Assembly (NCBI GenBank): GCA_013397455.1
Contig: VYZB01000118.1
Coordinates: forward strand, 795,260-859,259
From: Crotophaga sulcirostris
Lineage: Eukaryota; Chordata; Aves; Cuculiformes; Crotophagidae
DNA length: 64,000 bases
Direction of reading: 5' to 3'
The notes beneath the pieces are model-generated. The model saw only the letters and a list, made by a program, of their open reading frames with translations, had not been told where the DNA came from and did no database searches. Positions 63,611-64,000 of the stretch are shown here, piece by piece (within the stretch, counting starts at the first letter, position 1; each line of letters begins with the position of its first letter). Both the position numbers and the translations under genes were made by a program.

Positions 63611-64000
63611 TTTCGTTCCTTCTGCCATTACTCAATTGTTGCGAAATTTACCACATGGGGTATGCTCTGTACAACTAACATGCTCCAGTATACTTCTTCA
63701 TCTACTTACCAGAAGAGTAAGAGCTTTATATTTGACATAGCTGAAACTTCTAAGTAAAAATAGATTGTAGAAAATTCCCAGCTGAGCTCTAATATCAATT
63801 TTCAGGAAGCAAAAATACAGCTTTCCACCAAGCTGCGCTAGTTGAAATGGAAGTAGTTTAGTGCACAACAGTTTGTAGTGTAGTGAATGCTCTGTCTGCC
63901 ACACTCTAAATGGATAACACGAAGATTTGATAGCAAATCTAAAAATTACTTTTGCTAAATGGGAAAATAGGGGGAAAAAAAATCCAAACACTGCTGTAGA
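63611..64000. other. Noncoding window end
   Basis: No gene or repeat was recognised in the last 390 bases. A minus-strand frame of 97 codons at 63,698-63,991 is hydrophobic and low in complexity, with no family signature. Confidence 0.5.

Noticed and set aside
1..64000. CRISPR arrays, operons, phage or defence systems
   Set aside because: The window is vertebrate in character: CR1 and ERV elements, no prokaryotic gene density or ribosome binding sites, and no regularly spaced repeats.

Overview
This window looks like intergenic (or deep intronic) DNA of a bird. It is AT-rich throughout, and I could find no exon of a recognisable host gene, no rRNA or tRNA gene, no CRISPR array and no operon-like layout. 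The avian call rests on the mobile elements. There are five Chicken Repeat 1 (CR1) LINE copies, two of which keep CR1-type 3' ends with ATTCTATG-like octamers and one a variant octamer tail. There is also a solo endogenous-retrovirus LTR whose ends and body match, from memory, an LTR type common in bird genomes. Ancient amniote relics (MIR/CORE-SINE-like pieces and palindromic MITE-like elements) fill in the background. One 45-base assembly gap lies in a purine-rich tract.

Layout: 1-6.4 kb is unannotated AT-rich DNA. 6.4-9.0 kb holds the longest CR1, plus strand, with decayed endonuclease and reverse transcriptase frames running to the 3' end. 11.5-13.9 kb holds an older minus-strand CR1 that has an internal deletion and is split by a ~0.94 kb insertion. 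13.9-27.8 kb is a long stretch with no recognised gene. A pair of ~125-bp direct repeats lies at 27.8 and 28.6 kb. Three MIR-like SINE relics cluster at 30.2-32.1 kb. The gap is at 33.9 kb. A 5'-truncated plus-strand CR1 is at 37.4-37.9 kb and a short minus-strand CR1 3' end is at 39.8-40.0 kb. The solo LTR, with perfect 5-bp target duplications, spans 47.9-48.8 kb. A minus-strand relay of open frames at 49.8-50.7 kb looks like a decayed coding sequence of unknown origin. A very old plus-strand CR1 piece lies at 52.5-52.8 kb. Palindromic relics lie at 57.2 kb and 63.5 kb.

Nothing here works as a pathway. The protein-like sequences that can be named all belong to dead retrotransposons: the catalytic motifs are mutated or frameshifted. 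The layers of insertions can be partly ordered in time. Palindromic elements, MIR relics and the 52.5 kb CR1 are oldest. The split minus-strand CR1 comes next, then the insert inside it. The two similar plus-strand CR1s and the LTR appear younger. I did not find a convincing new biological system. The most interesting unexplained items are the minus-strand coding-like relic at 49.8-50.7 kb, the unidentified insert inside the minus-strand CR1, and a GC-rich island near 51.5 kb.
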